The position numbers were made by a program, and so were the translations under genes. The notes beneath the pieces are model-generated. The model did not search any database and was not told the origin of the DNA. It saw nothing but the letters and a program-made list of their open reading frames with translations. Of a DNA stretch of 64,000 bases, positions 9,319-21,970 are shown one piece after another (positions within the stretch are counted from its first letter, which is position 1; each line of letters starts with the position of its first letter). The stretch is from the NCBI GenBank assembly GCA_037043455.1, contig JAWPHD010001139.1, positions 62,001 through 126,000 of the forward strand, read 5' to 3'. This stretch comes from Cyrtodaria siliqua (taxonomy: Eukaryota > Mollusca > Bivalvia > Adapedonta > Hiatellidae).

Positions 9319-10997
9319 AACAAGAGGCCCGCCCAAGAGGGCCTGTATCGCTCTACTGGCTCTGTGGAGTCTGTGATATGCGCAACTAGGCTTGAAACTG
9401 ATCATACTTGCCAAGTTTCACTGAAATCCAGTCAGGAGTTTGGGAAGACTAATTCTGGACAAAGTTTATGTATAAGGGGCAATAATTGTCAAAAATCATT
9501 CAACAAAAACATGGTGATGATATGTGCAACTAGGCTTGCTACTGCTCATCACTGCCATGTTTCGTTGAAATCCAGTCCAGCATTCAGCAGAGCTAGCATG
9601 TACAATGTTAGTGTATTCAAACCTTTAAAGCGCTATAACTCCGCAAAAAATCATTCAACCGGAACACGGCGATGGCATGCACAACTAGGTCAGGTACTGA
9701 TTATCCCTGCAAAGTTCCACTGATATCCAAACTGGGGATCAGGAGAACTAGTCCGGACAATATGTGTGTATTAAAGCCTTTAAAGGGCCAAAAATCTTTC
9801 AACAAAAATACAGCTATGACATGCATAAGTAGGCTTGGTACTGATCACCTCTGCAAAGTTTTGTTGATTTTCGGTCTGGGGTTCATGAAATATGGTCCGA
9901 TATGTGTTTTACCCCTGTCAAAAAACATTCAACCGGACGATATGCATAACCATATTTGGTACTGATCATCCATGCAGTTCATTAAAATTTAGCCAAACGA
10001 AGGACCTATCTTCTTAATGTGGCAAAATACAGCATGTTTAACTAAATCAAGGGGCATAACTCTGGTGTTACTAATCCGATTTTGATGTGTACCTTCTTTG
10101 AGGCTTTCTAGGCTATTGCTTTTTTGTATTTATATATACACGAGAATATTTGTGTTTCACTTACAGATTTCATTGCTACTAACGATCTATGCAAATTTGG
10201 TAAAGATCAAATAATAAAAGAAGGTGATACGAGTGTTCACAAGGCACAATATGGCATTTTTTTAGCAAAAACAAGGGCCGTAACTCCAGTGTATATGGTC
10301 CGATCTGGCTGGTTTTTAAGCTTGTCTGATCTTTTGTTGATATTAACGAGCTGTGTTAGTTTGGTACAGATCAAATAATAAATGAAAGTGCTAGAGTGTT
10401 AACTAGGCAGAAAATCACACTTTTCAACAAAACAAGGGCCACAACTCTGGTGTTACAAATCTGATCTGGCTGGTTTTCGAACAGATCTGAGCTTTCATTG
10501 ATATAAATACACTGGCAAAGTTTTGTAAAGGTCAAATACAAAATGCAGGTGCCAGAGTGTAAACAAGACTTAATTTGGCACTTTTTAGCAAAACAAGGGT
10601 CATAACTCTGGTGTTACTGATCCGATCTGGCTGAGCTTCCATTGATATAAAAACATCGACAAAGTTTCATAAAGATCAAATACAAAATGAAGGCGCTAGA
10701 GTGTAAATAAGGCTTAATATGGCATTTTTCAGCAAAACAAGGGCCATAACTCTGGTGTTACTAATCTGATCTTGCTGGTTCTCGAACAAATCCAAGCTTT
10801 TATTGATATAAAGACACTGGCAGAGTTTCGTAAACATCGGAGTTATAATGAAGTCCCTATCGTGTGAACAAGACAAAAGTTAATGGACGACAGACAACTC
10901 GCTATCCCATAATCTCTGCTGGCCATCGGTCAGTAGAGCTAAAAATTATAACCAAATCTCTGCTGGCCTTCGGTCAGTAGAGCTAAAAATTATAACC
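9319..10997 (+). repeat. CAAGAGGCCC element 1 with internal tandem units
   Basis: It starts with CAAGAGGCCCGCCCAAGAGG and ends in GGTCAGTAGAGCTAAAAAT, with the last 52 bp duplicated. Inside are two unit types. About 155-bp units (ACTAGGCTTGGTACTGATCA, CTTTAAAGGGCTATAACTC, CATTCAACCGGAACA) fill 9370-9960, and about 160-bp units (ACAAGGGCCATAACTCTGGT, TCCGATCTGGCTGGTTTT) fill 10040-10850. The open frames here are repeat-driven. Confidence 0.8.
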
Positions 10998-12369
10998 ATT
11001 TCGGTAGAAATCTTAGTATATTGGGCGTATTAAATATACGACATTGATGCAAAATGTATAACATCATATGATATAAGTAATCATTTCATTTACAACACAA
11101 TAATTCATGCAAAATTGAATGTGCCTTGAGGGTGCATGAGCTTTCGTCCCTCGGGTTTTCTGGTCGTAGAGAGATTGGTTTTCTCTTTAGCTACAACTAC
11201 TATGGTTGTTCATTACGATTCTGGATACATCCTGAGATGTTTATTATTTTGTATGTGTTTCTTTAGTTAGTTTCTCCGGATGTGAACTTTATTGTTAGAG
11301 AATTCCTTTTGATGGGATGTAGTTTTGTTTACACTGTCTTGTCTATTTGGGCGCTGAGGACAGGATAATAGCGAGATTGTGCGCATATAAAATCGATTCA
11401 AGCTTACCAGTAGACCTTATTGCCTACTGACCGTTCCAAGTCGGTAACCCTGTCTTCACCACCCTTTCTCTTGTTTTTTGTCTCTTTCTTTGTATTATCA
11501 AGTACAGTGCGGACCTATGATGCCATTGCGTTCGGACGCTGTGGTTTCTATAGGACCCTATATCTCATTTTTGATACATAATAAACACCAGAATATGCTA
11601 AAAATATGATTGTTTTACTCAAATGATTTTGGTTTCACTTACAACATAAGTCAATACTGTAAATGTTGTTGTTGTCACATTCTTTGATTTCACTCACTGT
11701 CAAAATTATCCTCAATCTTATTGAAGCAAACTCTTAAAAGGGTAAACTCAAGTGTGGTCTAGGAAAAATCGCACTGAATATGATATGCAACACAATCTAT
11801 ATCAACCTTCTTATCAAATTGTTTGAAAAGCGAAAAGAGTTCACTGAATTAATCATATATATTACTAGTCAAAATTTGCCCTTTTCTACATTATCATCGC
11901 AGTTAATCTCCATAACATGCGAGTCAATTTTGCTGATTGTAAAACTGATCAAACATCTAATTGTAACAAAGCTGGTAAGACAGATTGTCTCCTGGATAAT
12001 CATGTCTCTTAACATTAATTAAAGTGCATTTTTACATTTTACCAATGACCGCTTACAGACTTCCATAATCAATCACCATAATCGGATGTCTAAGTAACAG
12101 ATGATCAGTGAGTTACAACTGATTAATCATTACAACGCATAATCTTTGGCAATTCAGCTAAGAAGATCACTTGAAAAACATAATAATTATCTTAGTTCAC
12201 ACTGGTTTTGATTTTTGATTGATTTATGCTCCGTACCATTAATGTTTGACGGTGCACTCGGTTTTATCTGTTTTTCATTCCATTGTTTATGTGCTCATAC
12301 ATGGCTATAATACAACATATGAAATATGCGAAGAGCTGCGTCTTTTTTCTCAGTATCTCATGTCTGTAA
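10998..12369. other. No gene recognised
   Basis: AT-rich sequence without a coding signal. A moderately GC-richer patch lies at 11400-11560. Nothing matches another part of the window. Confidence 0.5.
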
Positions 12370-12990
12370 CTTGGTTGAAAAATCTCCAGCCTCTATGTGT
12401 TTGGAACATCTCGAGGCCCTGCTGTTGGATTATTTTACATCTCCATGGGGTTGAAATATCTCCGGCCTATATCTGTTGTAATATGTTTTGTATCCATGTG
12501 GTAGAAATATCTTAGATCTATGTGGTTAAAATATCTGAATCTGAAGCATCTGTGGTTGAAATATATATTGTCATCATGCGGCTAGAACATTTTATTTTTT
12601 GGTCTCTGCATGGTAGAAATATCTCAGGTCATTCAGTATGTTTTTGAAGTATCTTAAAGTGGTTGAAATATCTTAGATCTCCTTTTGGTTGAAGTCTATC
12701 AGGTCTCTATTGGTTGATATATCTCTTATGTGGCTGACATATGTTACAATTTTATGCTGTTGAAATATTTCACGTCTTTATGCCATTGGAAGGTCTCGTA
12801 TTTCTATGTAGTTGGAAAGGCTCGCGTCTGTATGTGGTTGAACTATCTCTTGTCTATCTTCAATTGGAATATTTTCAGTCTCTCATTGTTCAAGTGGTTG
12901 GAATATTGTATAGGTTTCAGCATTGAGAATATAGTTTGACTCGATGTTGCTGGAATATCTATCTGTCACTGGAGTACATTGAGTGAACCT
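12370..12990 (+). repeat. Degenerate GTGGTTGAAATATCT minisatellite
   Basis: Variants of GTGGTTGAAATATCTCAG recur at irregular steps that look like multiples of about 25 bp. The right flank (CTATCTGTCACTGGAG... GAACCTGAAAT) matches the reverse complement of the left flank of the minus-strand array at 33155-34335. Both arrays therefore belong to one element family. Confidence 0.8.
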
Positions 12991-13290
12991 GAAATTAAAT
13001 ATAATTTATAAATTAAAATTCTTGTTAAGTTACAAAAATATTAAGATGACGACAGCACAAGGTTGTTCTACTGGTTAACATTTTCGAGAAAGTGACATAT
13101 ACCTGTATTATTTTCCTCTATTCCTGTTTATTCAGTATGATCAAAACTTAGTGTAGTAGACCATTTTTTACCATTCTAGGCATATAAATGCAATGATGAA
13201 TTGGTGCTAGGCCTTAGGCTTTATTTTACGCTCTCATCTTAGTATAATTTTGATTAATTTTCAATAATTCATGATAGATCATCTTTAAAA
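12991..13290. other. No gene recognised
   Basis: AT-rich spacer of about 300 bp between the minisatellite and the next CAAGAGGCCC element. Confidence 0.5.
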
Positions 13291-15545
13291 CAAGAGGCCC
13301 AAGAGGGCCTGTGGACGTTCTACTGGCTAATCATAAAGTTTATGTATAATATCATTCGACCGAAACTTGGCGATGATATACGCAACTAGTCTTGGTACTG
13401 ATCATCCCTGCCAAGCTTTGCTGAAATCCAGCCAGAGGTTCAGGAGAACTAGTCCGGACAATGTTTGTGTATTTAAACCTTTAAAGGGCTATAACTCTGC
13501 AAAAAATCATTCAACCGGAACATGGCGATGATTTGCACAACTAGACCTGGAACTGATCATCCCTAAAAAGTTTTGTTTAATTCCGGCCAGGGGTTCAGGA
13601 GAACTAGTCTGGACAAAGTTTGTGTATTAAAACCTTTGAAGGGACATAACTCAGCCAAAATCATTCAACTGGAACTCGGTGACGATATGTACAACTAGGC
13701 TTGGTACTGATCATCCCCGAAATGTTTCACTGAAATCCGCCCAAATGAAGGCTCTTTCATCTTAATGAGACCAAAATATAGCACATTTTAGAAAATCAAG
13801 GGCCATAACTCCTGTGTAAATGGTCTAATCTGGCTGTTTTTCAAATTTGTCAGAGCTTATATTGATATTAACAATCTGGTAAAGTTTGAAAATGAAGATG
13901 AAAAATGAAGGCCTATCATCTTAACAAGGCAAAATATATGTTTTCAAATAAATCAAGGACCATAACTCTGCTGTTACGGGTCCGATCTGGCTGGTCAAAG
14001 AAAAGAAGAAAAAAAAAATAACTAAAAAAAAATAATGATTTTTTTTTTTTTAAAAATAAAGAAGAGGTCAATGACCTTGAAGCTCTACTGATAGGTTTTT
14101 GATAGCTAGATCACCATTCCTGTGAAGTTTCATGAAAATCGGTCAAGTAGTTTCAGAGGAGTAGTCGCTACAAGTTTTCCTTATATAACTCTATGTAAAC
14201 AAAGATGGCCGCTGGCGGCCACGTTTAACGTCAAATCAAAATAATTTTTGACAAGGATCAACATCATGTCATACTGATCATTTTAGAAAAAGTCCCATAT
14301 CAATATCACTTATATAGTTTTCAAGAAGTAGTCGCTACAAACTTGTATTTTGAAAATCTATTTTTAGCCATGGTGGCCATCTTGAATATCCGGCCTACCT
14401 GAAATTTTGCTAGAATCAATTAGACATCAAGAGCAACATTCCTGTGAAGTTTCATGAAAATCCGTCGAGTAGTCAAGAGGAGTAGTCGATACATTTTTTA
14501 CTAGATAACTCTTATGTAAACAAAGATGGCTCCTGGCAGCCATGTTTAACATCGAATCGAAATAATTTTTAACAAGGATCAACATCATGTCATACTGATC
14601 ATTTTAGGAAAAGACGCATATCAATATCACTTATAGTTTTCAAGAAGTAGTCGCTACAAACTTGTTTTTCGAAAATTTATTTTTAGCAGTGGCGGCCATC
14701 TTCAATTTCCCGCCATCCTGAAATTTTGCTAGGATCAATTAGACATCAAGAGCAACATTCCTGTGAAGTTTCATGAAAATCCTTTCAGAGGAGTAGTCGC
14801 TACAAGTTTTCATTATATAACTCTTTGTAAACAAAGATGGCCGTTGGCAGCCATGTTTAACGTCGCATCAAAATAATTTTAGAAAAGGATCAACATCATT
14901 CCATACTGATCATTTTAGAAAAAGTCCCATATCAATTTCCCATATCAATTTCACTTTTAGTTTTCAAGAAGTACTTGCTACAAACTTGTTTTTGAAAATC
15001 TATTTTTAGCTGTGGCGGCCATCTTGAATTTCCGACCAACCTGAAATGTTGTTAGGATCATTTGGACATCCAGTGCCACATTCCTGTGAAGTTTCATGGA
15101 AATCTGGCGAGTAGTTTCAGAGTACTGAGTAGTCGCTACAACTTTTTATTAAATAACTCTATGTAAACAAAGATGGCCGCTGGAAGCCATGTTTAACGTC
15201 GAATCAAAACGATTTTCGACAGGGACCGACATCATGTCATGCTGATCATTTTAGTCCCATATCAATATCACTTAGAGTTTTCAAGAAGTAGTCTACCAAA
15301 TTGTTTTTTAAAAATCTATTTTTAGATTTGGCGGCCATCTTCGACTTCATATCAACATGAATTTTTGCTAGGATCAACTAGACTTCATGGGCAACATTTC
15401 TGTAAAGTTTCATGAAAATCCATTCAATAGTTTCAGAGTAGTGTGCTACAAAAAAAAAATTATGGACAGACAGACAGACAGACAGACGGACGGACGCCTG
15501 ACCACGGCATAAGCTCTGCTGATCTCTGATCAGTAGAGCTAATAA
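13291..15545 (+). repeat. CAAGAGGCCC element 2, about 320-bp internal units
   Basis: It begins CAAGAGGCCCAAGAGGGCCT and ends with a GACA/GACG run, then AAGCTCTGCTGATC and CAGTAGAGCTAATA. The first part has the 155-bp-type units. From about 14080, CCTGTGAAGTTTCATGAAAA recurs at 14119, 14441, 14760, 15083 and 15399, a unit of 316-323 bp. Each unit also holds AACAAAGATGGCCGCTGG and GCGGCCATCTTGAAT. Confidence 0.85.
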
Positions 15546-15576
15546 AAATTTAAACGAAAAAAATTATAATAATAAA

Positions 15577-16650
15577 CAAGAGGCCCAAGAGGGCCTGTAG
15601 ATGCTCTACTTGCATGATGTGATTGAAGAACATAAACATGACAGAGGTCAACCCAAGAAACATGTTTCCTATATATAACTCTATGTAAACTTTGGGTTAT
15701 CGTTGAAGCCATTTTGAATAATTTTGATTATTTGACGATAATGAAAAACACAAACTTTATAGAGGCTAACCCAAGGAACATGTATATGATATTTCACAAG
15801 AATGGAATAAGTGGTTTCCGAGGAAATGTCATTTGAAATTTATTTAAATTTGACCTAGTTTTAGCTATGGCGGCCATCTTGGATGACTGGCGGCCGCAAA
15901 AAACACAAATCTGAGAGGGAATATCCCTAATATCATTGTGCTTAAGTTTCATCAAAATCTTTCAGGCGGTTTCAGAGAAGATGTAATTTTTAACCTTTTC
16001 CTATATAACTCTTAAGTAAACTTTAGGTCGCCGTGGCGGCCATTTTGATTATTTGACGATAACAAAAAACTTAAACTTGATAGAGGCTAACCCAAGGAAC
16101 ATGTATATATTTCACAAGAATGGAATAAGTGGTTTCGGAGGAGATGTTGTTTGAAATTTACTTAAATTTGACCCCGTTTTAGCCATGGCGGCCATCTTGG
16201 ATGACTGGCGGCCGCGAAAAACACAAATCTGAGAGGGACTTTCAGAAATGACGTCATTTTAACCTTTTCCTATATATATAATTCTATGTAAACTGTGAGT
16301 CGCCGTGGCCGCCATTTTGATTATTCGACGATTTATTCGACGATAACGAAAAACACAAACTTTGATAGAGGCCAACCGAAGGAACAAGTAAATGATATAT
16401 CAGTAGAATGGAATAAGTGGTTTCGTCGGAGATGTCGTTTGAAATTTCCTTAAATTTGACCTAGTTTTAGCCATGGCGACAATCTTGGATGACTGGCGGC
16501 TGCGAAAAACTTAACTCTGAGATGAACTATCCCAAATATCATTGTGAATAAGTTTCATCAAAATCCTTCAAGCGGTTTCAGAGAAGATGTCATTTTTAAC
16601 CTTTTTCTATATAACTCTATGTAAACTTTGAGTCGCCGTGGCGGCCATTA
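15577..16650 (+). repeat. CAAGAGGCCC element 3, about 330-bp internal units
   Basis: A new head CAAGAGGCCCAAGAGGGCCT follows directly. Units share TATATAACTCTATGTAAACT, a GGCGGCCATTTTGATTATTT-like segment and GATGACTGGCGGCCGC; one internal unit is shortened. The end is lost where a minus-strand SINE abuts at 16651. Confidence 0.8.
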
Positions 16651-16651
16651 T

Positions 16652-16816
16652 AGTCCGATAAACGGGACTGCCCAGATTATGTCCCCATCCGACTGACGAG
16701 GCTAAGGGAAAGTGTCTTCCCCAAGAACACACTGACGACTCAGTGGCACCACAGAGGATTGAACCCGGGGCCTCCAGTTACAAATCCGCAGCGCTACCGA
16801 CTGTGCCACGCCAGCC
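16652..16816 (-). mobile_element. tRNA-Thr-like SINE, 3'-truncated
   Basis: Read on the minus strand it starts GGCTGGCGTGGCACAGTCGG, has a TTTGTAA anticodon-like loop (TGT, as in tRNA-Thr), a perfect B-box GGGTTCAATCC, then the family body GTGTTCTTGGG...CTTAGCCTCGTC. The 3' half is missing. Related copies: 20378-20575, 22641-22925, 29888-30211 and, with a different head, 63265-63417. Confidence 0.85.
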
Positions 16817-18019
16817 AATGAGTTAACAACTTCATGTCGGTTGTTATTTAAGCAAATACACAAATGAGTAACACCCTATTTTTCCTACTCCTCCATGTTA
16901 TGCCAAATAAACAGATCAAACACTGTGATCGACTTATTTCTATCCATTCGTGTTATACCGTATAATGGTCATGCTCAATCGGTGGTTGTAGCATTTTCAA
17001 ACCCTTGTTGGCATATTGTCACCTTTTAAAGTGTGGTACCAAATATAATTCAGTCATTGTGGCATATTGTTTCCTTTTGAAAGGCGGTAAAAAATATAAT
17101 AGTGTGGGAAATGAACGTGCCTCTTAATTGACATGTCGCCAGTGACTTAGATATCTCCGCCCTATTGTTAATGTCGGAGTATATTGACAATAGTTTATAT
17201 AACATAGTTGCACGTGCTTTATACACGTGCTGTTGTTTGTCGGAGGTATCATCTGGTTTGATTGGTTGAAATGGATAAATGATTGACAACTGGCGACATG
17301 TTAATTGTTATATGAAATCTGGGATGAAAACTGACATCAGGGCCCTGATAAAATGGGTGCTAAATCTGAGTTGTTGCTTGTTGGTGAGACAATGATTAAG
17401 ATTTGTTAAAAATGTAAATGTCGGAATTCAATTTTTTTTTATTGTAAAACAATGATGGATAGGCATACAGGTTAAATGAGTATCATGTTATCTCTACGAA
17501 CATATTAAAATTGATAAAATACGTGTTTGTATGCTAAGTTTTCCTTAAATTCAAAATGAGCCAAGATATCTTTTGAAAAATGCATGATAATGCTATAATC
17601 AACCACAAGCCTAATAACATTATTAATATGTCTGTGAATCAACCCGCAAGTTTGAACATCATGCCATAAATAAATTGAAATTGTTAATTTCAAAAAGGTA
17701 TCAAACTTTTAATAAATGACGCGTTCTGTTGTTGTTTTGTACCAATTCAATACACAAATTTGAGATCTAAATAAAATTTTCTTGAAAGTACAAACTTGTA
17801 GCCAACTCTAAATAGCAATACCAATATAATCAGATCATGAGTTTGAACATCATGCATGTCATTACTAAAGAAGCAGTTAGATTTAAATAATATGCACATT
17901 ACACTTGATAATGAAAAACACGTTCATATGTTAAACCATTTTCAGTTAACATATTTTAGACCAAAATAAACGCTTTTTTGATATAATATGCCAGATATTG
18001 CATCTTCTTAACAATACCA
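16817..18019. other. AT-rich; small tandem and foldback structures
   Basis: A pair of about 51-bp direct units (GGCATATTGTCACCTTTTAA and GGCATATTGTTTCCTTTTGA) lies at 16998-17100, and a foldback at 17126-17308 is listed separately. No coding signal is seen. Text near 17610-17640 (TTATTAATATGTCTGTGAA) recurs near 24250. Confidence 0.5.
17126..17308. repeat. Small foldback element
   Basis: The outer arms TTAATTGACATGTCGCCAGT and ACTGGCGACATGTTAATT are complementary. Inside are a second dyad (CTATTGTTAATG...GACAATAG) and a perfect GCACGTG/CACGTGC hairpin. The size and structure fit a MITE-like remnant. Confidence 0.6.
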
Positions 18020-18739
18020 ATACCATATAATCCCTAATAAATGCCACTCCCCTAATAAACGCCCACCCCACATCTCCTCTACCATTTTTTCAGAAAATAT
18101 ATTTTTAAAACCCCAAAAATTGCAAGTTAATCTGTTTCATTCACAATGGAACATGTAAGACAAAATCACTAGAAAACTTAAAATCCGATGCATTGATTGA
18201 CCGACATGCAGACTTTGGTTTTCTTGGTAATTGAATTGAAGTGGGGTTTTAAGGCGCACCAACACATTACAGGTTATATGGCGCCTAACAGGCATGAAAA
18301 TGCCAGGCTCATCTTCCATGTACATCGAGATAAAATATGGAAAATGGGCCTAGAACCTTCTCACCCTGAACTGCAGAGTTGCTGCAAATTCTATCGTAAA
18401 AACTCCATTTACGCTGGAGCCACGTTTATTGTTTTTCTGCCACTGCTCTTAGTGATGTGAGCGAGATGGCACCTGAAACAATGCAGGGGTCATGATGAAG
18501 ACCTTTAATGAGCATGAACAAAAAATGACAAAATGAATATGAATGGGGGGGGCCTACCCCTCTGCATGTGACGATGTGTTTGCAGTGGTTGTATTCTACC
18601 CCGGCAACCACACGGGGGGTTTTCTTGGTAAAGAAAATCATTAAATAATGTCCGTTTAAAAGTAAAATTATGTACTTTTGATCTCAATTTTCAAAATGTT
18701 ACACCCTGGGGGTGGCGCTTATTAGGAATTATACGGTAT
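18020..18739. mobile_element. TIR element (ATACCRTATAAT ends) with nested insert
   Basis: The left end reads ATACCATATAATCCCTAATA, then AATGCCACTCC. The right end in reverse complement reads ATACCGTATAATTCCTAATA, then AGCGCCACCCC. These pair as terminal inverted repeats of about 33 bp. The interior is occupied largely by the CAATTCAATT-tail element at 18230-18622. No transposase frame is seen, so it is non-autonomous. Confidence 0.65.
18230..18622 (-). repeat. CAATTCAATT-tail SINE-like element, long copy
   Basis: Minus-oriented. Its 3' tail is at 18230 and its 5' side ends near GTGTGGTTGCCGGGGTAGAA (read on the minus strand). It is nearly co-linear with 21971-22377 over about 400 bp. Confidence 0.8.
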
Positions 18740-20134
18740 ATCTGATTTGTTATTTCTGAAAATTGCTTACTAATAAAGGAGGAGTTTTAATCCAAAGTCA
18801 CTTAAGGCAGTATACATTTCATTTTTTAAAGAAGAAATGTGTCCTCTTTTTTATCCAATTTCAATTCACAAATGTTCATTTTGAACAAAATGAGTGTTTA
18901 CAACATCCAAGACCTGAACCCGAATCTACACAATAATGCCATTTCAAACAATTCACCATTTTCAAAATATTGCCGTAAATCAAGGAGGAGTTTGATTTAA
19001 AAAAGCGTACACATTTGACATTTTAAAAATGAATGCGTCCTATTTGTCATAACTGGTACCCTCTTGCATACCTTAGACTAATCGGGGAACCAACTGGTAC
19101 CCTGTTGTATACCGCAGAGTAATCAGGGAACCAGTTTAATAGCCATTTGGCGCATAAATATATAGGTAGTTTTGAATCCAGAGTATTTATGAATATCAAA
19201 TATATTACCTTAGTTAAAATGTTAAAACATTTCTAATATTTTCTAAAATATCTTAGAAACAGAGTTAAATGAATTACCCAACTTTCCAAAAACATGATGA
19301 AAAACAGCATCTTAGAAATTGAGTGAAATGAATTAACAAACTATAAATCAAACAAAAAAGGTCATTAAGATTACATTTATGAGTAGTATAAAAATATAAA
19401 TAGTTAATGTATCTTCATATAAGAGCCACATAAACTCAGTTCTCTCAATAAGGTTGAGCTTTGAAAGTGTTTTTTTTTATTGATTTTATTTGTATTGTTT
19501 TCGGGGAATTCCAATTTTAGATTGTTCGTACAGCTGAATTTTCAATGGATAAAAACTTATTTTCTTGATATAATTCCTAACCTAAAATTGCTGTTTAATT
19601 GTTAAAATGCTTGATAACCTGATGAATACTAAAAAAACAACAATATCTCACCCATAAAATGCTAGAAGGAATTAACAATTTCCACTGTCCAAAGCATACA
19701 CTATTAAATAGGTCTTATTTATAACCATAAATAGTTATGCAGTTAATTATGTTGATATGACAAACACCACATGTTACTTCTTGAAACTAAACTCCTCCCT
19801 GGTCAAGTCAAGAAGGTATTGGCCAGATCTGATTGGTTAATCAAAGATTATCCTGTGATCTATGACAGGTGAGGTATGCTTGGCCAGGGTCTTCCACTTA
19901 GTAGTTACCATATATCATATATGAGAAAGATCTGATGAGCTGTTATTTGGCATTTACAACATGTTTACATGGGATTAATCTGTTCCAACAAAATAATGAA
20001 AAAATCAACTTGGCTGGATATATTAAAGAATACTGAAAAGGTACTGAAATAAAACAAATGGCAGATCATATTTTTGCTTTAAATGTGTCAAATGTAGTAT
20101 TTATAACTGTTCATGGTTTAAGTACTTAAGTTAG
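18740..20134. other. No gene; minor tandem duplications
   Basis: AT-rich. AACTGGTACCCTCTTGCATA and AACTGGTACCCTGTTGTATA form a 41-bp tandem pair at 19050-19132. A related pair with TCTTAGAAA...GAATTA lies at 19250-19340. No coding signal. Confidence 0.5.
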
Positions 20135-20377
20135 AACAGCATTATGGTGCCCGACAGGGATGAACATGCCAGGCTCATCCTCCATTTACATCTAGATAAA
20201 AATATGGAGAATCGGCCTAGAACCTTCTAATCTGCAGAACTGCAGAGTTGCTGCAAATTCTATTGTAGACACTCCATTTACGATGGAGCCACGTTTCCAC
20301 ATTTGCATATATACGTTGTCATTAAGACCTTGAATGAGCATGAAAAATTGATAAATAATGACAAAATGTACATGAAG
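20135..20377 (-). repeat. CAATTCAATT-tail SINE-like element, 3'-truncated
   Basis: It matches 18230-18622 through CATGCCAGGCTCATCCTCCA, ACTGCAGAGTTGCTGCAAAT and GGAGCCACGTTTCC. The tail nearest 20135 is cut. It runs directly into a plus-oriented SINE body at 20378. Confidence 0.75.
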
Positions 20378-20575
20378 TGGGGATGTAAACCGGGCTTTCC
20401 CATGTATCAGAATGTACCCTCAGAGCCTGTTAAAGAACCATAGAAATCTATTCAATAGTAACTAGGAGTAGGACTGGTTCCTGGATTCGTACATATCCGT
20501 CCCCTGTATCTGGGGCAGCTCTAAATGACCTTTAATGTGCTGATGAGAAGTTAAACAACATGCAACTCAATTCAA
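20378..20575 (+). repeat. tRNA-Thr-type SINE body, 5'-truncated
   Basis: It carries GGATGTAAACCGGG, GTTAAAGAACCATAGAAATC, GGGGCAGCTCTAAATGACC and the tail GTTAAACAACATGCAACTCA. The tRNA-like head is absent. It is joined head-on to the preceding minus-strand element. Confidence 0.8.
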
Positions 20576-21470
20576 ATTGAAGTGTTAAAAACCATACATG
20601 TAGATAAAATTAAATCCCAGTATTTTACATTCAAATAATCTATTTTTAATCAAGCTTCATTTCATAATTTACTACATAATTATATATAGAAGATGAGGTT
20701 TATATTATAAATCAAGTCGACTATTTATAAAACTTTGTTATTTAATATATGCAAGTTTTATCCAGAATATATTTTCATTTCTTTATTGCATTTGCCTATT
20801 TTATGGGATTTCATGTGCATGCTGCATCTTTCAAAAATGGAATAGTAAATAGTTTACTCTTATATTGAAGGAGTGCTAATAATTTATTAATTATGAGCAT
20901 AATAGTAAAAAAAAAAAACATGAAAGGAGAAACCTGGAAATTGATGAACTATTCTCAATCTGTGTAATTTATTTAAATTAAAAATTTTAATCAACTGATG
21001 CTTGCTGGCATTATGTTGTGTATTGTCTACCATAATTCCTTTCTTAATGCCTACCATAAATTATCTTTAATGAAGTTGTATATTCTAATATAAAACTATA
21101 TATTTTCTGCAAAACAGAGTAATTTGCTTGGTTTCTATATGATTTTATCAACAATTAAATTAGTTTTGAGAAAATAAAGTTTCGACTTCTTCGTTTTATC
21201 AATGCATATGTACAATCATTATTATGTTGCATTGGGTGCAATATCAAAAATAAATAATGGAAAAATACCACTATGAATTAATTTTAAAAAAAGGATAATG
21301 ACAAACTGTAATGAAACTAAAGATCACTCAATTATAATCATGTTGTTGTTCCTAACTGTTTTAATTTATCAAGTTTATTGTTATAACCATGTTGTTGTTC
21401 CTAATTGTTTTACTTTATCAAGTTTATCGGTATTAAGTAAATAGATAAATTCTGTATTAACCAGTACAAC
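20576..21470. other. No gene; one about 52-bp tandem duplication
   Basis: AT-rich. CATGTTGTTGTTCCTAACTG and CATGTTGTTGTTCCTAATTG start two adjacent units at about 21338-21428. Nothing coding is seen. Confidence 0.55.
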
Positions 21471-21970
21471 CAGGGAGTAAGTATACAGGGAGGAGACACG
21501 GATTCATAAACACTCTAGTTTATCAATTAATGTTGTCGCGCTAGAACACCGCCATTTACCATTTTATAGATACATGTAAATCGATCGTAAGCGTGTATAC
21601 GTTACATTTGAAAAGTTAAAATTTCAACCAACATCTCAAAATAGGCAGTTTTTATAGTCTCTTTTTTACTGCTTTCTGTTATAATCAACATCACGAAATT
21701 ACGTTCTTGACAAGGATAAACATATATGTCTACTATTCATTTTTTGTTATTATTAATGCCTAATATAACCCGTACTTCGTATTTCGTTTGCAATAGCTAA
21801 ACACCATTTTTAATTTAAAAAATTCAAAATTTCAGCTGATATCTCAAAAGAGGCATTTTCATCACCTCTTTTTAGGCTTTGTCTTATAATCACCACCGTG
21901 AAATTACCTTCTTGACAAAGATAAATATTTATTGTAAACATTTTCATCGGTGAAAGATTGGGATTTCTCA

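Noticed and set aside
9265..9965. Frames of 152 and 97 codons
   Set aside because: They lie across tandem units of a CAAGAGGCCC element and repeat the same phrases with each unit.
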